DNA of 14,440 nt from an uncultured Bifidobacteriaceae bacterium (GTDB lineage: Bacteria; Actinomycetota; Actinomycetes; Actinomycetales; Bifidobacteriaceae), in NCBI GenBank assembly GCA_946891915.1, contig CAMPNN010000029.1, forward strand, positions 1 to 14,440, read 5' to 3'. Under the pieces are notes generated by a model, which saw only the letters and a program-made list of their open reading frames with translations, made no database searches and had not been told where the DNA came from. This document shows positions 12,628 to 14,440 of the stretch, piece after piece; within the stretch, counting starts at the first letter, position 1; every line of letters starts with the position of its first letter. A program made the translations under genes and the position numbers.

Positions 12628-14343
12628 ATGGGCGAAGAACGCGAACACTCGCGGAGTGGTAAAAGGTCTTTTGGTGAGCGTGGTGGATTTGGTCACCGCA
12701 ATGGTGGTAAAAGTGGCGAGCGTCGCGGTGGATTCCATAAGGATGGTTTCCATAAAGGTGGTTTTAAGAAGGGTGGCTTTAGCCGTCGTCATGATGATGA
12801 GCGAGGTGAAGGTTTCCGTTCCGGCGTGAATCGTGATGGCGAGCGCCGTTTTGATCGTCGTGATGATCGCAGGGATGACCGTCGCGATGGCTTTAAGGGC
12901 GGCTTTAAGAAGGGTGGATTCCGTTCGGATAGCCGTGATGGTGATCGTCGTTTTGACCGAAATCGTCATTTTGATCGCAGGGATGACCGTCGTGACGATC
13001 GTCGTTCAAGAGATTTTGAACATTCTGGCGAAAAGGGTGGAAATCCTCGCTACAGGAAGTTTGATAATGATCGTCGCTTTGACAGCCGTGAAGATCGCAG
13101 GGATAATCGACACGACAATCGCAATGGTGAGTTCCACAAAGATTTCCATAAGGGTTCTAAGGGTGGTTTCCGCGACGATCGTAGGGACGATCGTAGGGAT
13201 AATCGCCGTGAAGACCGTCGAGATAATGATCGCCGTTTTGATCGTCGCGATGAGCGTAAAGATAGCGATCGCCGCTCAAATTCGCACAGCGGTTTCCGTT
13301 TTGAAAACGGTCCACGTAGAAACTCTGACGGTACTGTTTCATACCCATCGCAAAATCCTTATACCGCTCGCCGCCCTGGTGAGCCTAAGATGCCAAAGGG
13401 TTTGGAATGGGCGATGCTTTCTAAGGAAGATCGCGAGCGCTTGCGTGGTCTTTCCAAGGAACATGCTGAAAATATTGGCCTTCATATTCTTGCAGCCTAC
13501 ACTTTGGAAGAAGAAAATCCTGATCTTGCTTTAGAACACGCAAAGTGGGCTGCTAAGCAGGCTTCTCGCATTGATTTTGCTCGTGAAACTTTAGCTTTTG
13601 TATCTTACCGTCAAGGCGATTACAAGCTTGCTGCTAAGGAATTCCGCACCGCGATGCGAATGAATGGTTATCTTGATTATTTGCCTTTTATTGCTGACTG
13701 CGAACGCGGTATGGGTAATCTTGATAAGGCTCTTGAAATTTGCATGTCGGATGAAGCAAAATCCTTGAGGGGAGAAGTAAAAGCCGAAATGTTCCTAGTT
13801 TATGCAGGTGTTTTGGCGGATACTGGTCATGCAGATAAGGCTATAGATTTGGTTCATGCAATGGGTCGTTCAAAGGGCTTGCCTGGAGAGTACCGTATGC
13901 GCGCTGTTCAAGCAGAACAGTACTTCTTGGAAGAAGCAGGACGAAACGATGAAGCTATTGAATTAGAGTCTTTGCTGGATAAGCTTGAGCAGCAGTATGC
14001 TGACGTAGACGATGAGGATATTAATCCAGACGACATTGTTATTGACTACGATTTAGAGCATTTGAACGATGACATGATGGATGAAATCGGCATGAGTGAA
14101 GATGATGCTCAATATGCTCCTGAAGATTCTGAAGATTCTGAAGATACTGAAGATACTGACGAATTTGACGAATTGGAAGAAAATTATGATGCTGATGATT
14201 CTGAAAGCTCTAAAGATTCCGAAGAATCCGATGACTCTGAAGAATCGGAGGAAGCTAATCAGTCTGCAGAAGCAAACAACTCGGATGATGCGGATAACAC
14301 TGACACTATTGAGATGAGTGCTGTTCAATCTAACGAAGAGTAG
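12628..14343 (+). CDS. Glycine/arginine/aspartate-rich protein with TPR-like middle and acidic tail
   Basis: I do not recognise a named family over the full 571 residues. Residues 1 to about 240 are low-complexity: FGERGGFGH and GGF/KGGF repeats, then many RRDDRRD, RFDRRDD and GGFK blocks, with R, D and G dominating, which suggests a disordered polyampholyte similar to RGG-type RNA-binding regions. Residues about 255 to 455 are helical, with TPR-like pairs (NPDLALEHAKWAAKQ, GDYKLAAKEFRTAMRMN, GNLDKALEICMSD, GHADKAIDLVHAMG). The last 113 residues are almost all D, E, S, T and N (EDSEDSEDTEDTDEFDELEE). There is no signal peptide or membrane segment, so it is probably cytoplasmic. ATG 12628 is chosen for AGAGG nine bases before it; upstream in-frame starts at 12592 (TTG) and 12607 (ATG) lack a good site. 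A role in RNA binding or scaffolding is inference. Confidence 0.85.
   Translation: MGEEREHSRSGKRSFGERGGFGHRNGGKSGERRGGFHKDGFHKGGFKKGGFSRRHDDERGEGFRSGVNRDGERRFDRRDDRRDDRRDGFKGGFKKGGFRSDSRDGDRRFDRNRHFDRRDDRRDDRRSRDFEHSGEKGGNPRYRKFDNDRRFDSREDRRDNRHDNRNGEFHKDFHKGSKGGFRDDRRDDRRDNRREDRRDNDRRFDRRDERKDSDRRSNSHSGFRFENGPRRNSDGTVSYPSQNPYTARRPGEPKMPKGLEWAMLSKEDRERLRGLSKEHAENIGLHILAAYTLEEENPDLALEHAKWAAKQASRIDFARETLAFVSYRQGDYKLAAKEFRTAMRMNGYLDYLPFIADCERGMGNLDKALEICMSDEAKSLRGEVKAEMFLVYAGVLADTGHADKAIDLVHAMGRSKGLPGEYRMRAVQAEQYFLEEAGRNDEAIELESLLDKLEQQYADVDDEDINPDDIVIDYDLEHLNDDMMDEIGMSEDDAQYAPEDSEDSEDTEDTDEFDELEENYDADDSESSKDSEESDDSEESEEANQSAEANNSDDADNTDTIEMSAVQSNEE
12848..13260 (+). repeat. Internal coding repeats (RRDDRRD region)
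   Basis: The DNA behind the arginine/aspartate-rich segment repeats short blocks. CGCAGGGATGACCGTCG appears at two places (about 12868 and 12976) and a relative at about 13097. CGATCGTAGGGA appears twice in a row near 13176-13200. CTTTAAGAAGGGTGG occurs at about 12902, with a close relative (TTTTAAGAAGGGTGG) at 12761. Such blocks can expand or shrink by slippage or recombination while staying in frame. Confidence 0.65.
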
Positions 14344-14352
14344 TTTTAATAT

Positions 14353-14366
14353 CGAAAATATTTTCG
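14353..14366. other. Perfect 14-base palindrome after the last gene
   Basis: CGAAAATATTTTCG is a perfect palindrome ten bases after the stop codon and abutting the terminator stem. It may only add to the terminator structure, or be a binding site. Confidence 0.3.
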
Positions 14367-14398
14367 CCCGGCTACTTTTTAGTATGCCGGGCACTTTA
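14366..14398 (+). terminator. Terminator after the last gene
   Basis: GCCCGGC (14366-14372) pairs with GCCGGGC (14386-14392), and TACT (14373-14376) pairs with AGTA (14381-14384) around a TTTT loop, with one bulged T. ACTTTATT follows. The GC-rich stem is strong and the T run modest. Confidence 0.75.
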
Positions 14399-14440
14399 TT
14401 TACAATACTTAATAATTAAATACGCTAAACTAGTGAATTG
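14399..14440. other. Right edge of the window, no gene seen
   Basis: This short AT-rich stretch follows the last terminator and is cut by the window end. It may begin the promoter of the next gene, but no pair of promoter boxes can be called with confidence. Confidence 0.4.

Noticed and set aside
12833..13534. 233-residue frame inside the last gene
   Set aside because: It is a shifted-frame shadow of the arginine/aspartate repeats, with a valine/isoleucine/alanine composition that follows from the repeated codons.

Overview
The window looks like a chromosomal segment of a low-GC member of the Bifidobacteriaceae, most likely Gardnerella or a close relative. Three things support this. The proteins are bifidobacterial in style. 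The order pheS-pheT, then arginine genes, then tyrS is, from memory, the bifidobacterial order. The AT-rich DNA fits Gardnerella better than Bifidobacterium proper. No rRNA, tRNA, CRISPR array or transposase gene is visible.

Positions 1-1316 hold no convincing gene but are highly structured. Two arrays of imperfect palindromes (85-330 and 748-929) contain nine copies of one element: about 13-base arms around a strictly kept 8-base centre. All five centres in the left array are exactly 52 bases apart. The right array has the same 52-base step with one 42-base interval. Between the arrays lie a 14-base perfect palindrome and a chain of small hairpins ending in a terminator-like stem, which could be a small RNA. 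Copies of a 'TTACACACTTTTTG' motif and a longer direct repeat (2-60 and 1114-1170) bracket the whole region. This is the strongest candidate for something undescribed here.

From 1317 onward every gene is on the + strand. A cation diffusion facilitator metal exporter is followed by a SpoU/TrmH-family RNA methyltransferase, then pheS and pheT (both subunits of phenylalanyl-tRNA synthetase), argR, argG, argH, tyrS and a large protein of unusual composition. Hairpin terminators follow pheT, argR, argH and the last gene, and a long hairpin follows tyrS. Apart from pheS-pheT, and perhaps argG-argH, these therefore look like short independent transcription units.

The arginine block is reduced. Only the regulator ArgR and the last two enzymes (ArgG and ArgH, citrulline to arginine) are present. 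The genes for the early steps (argC, J, B, D, F), which in bifidobacteria as I remember them lie between pheT and argR, are missing at this locus. Their place is taken by a six-copy 11-base tandem repeat and a terminator.

The final gene (12628-14343) encodes a 571-residue protein with three parts: a glycine/arginine/aspartate-rich disordered N-terminus, a TPR-like helical middle and a very acidic C-terminal tail. It is the most unusual protein in the window.
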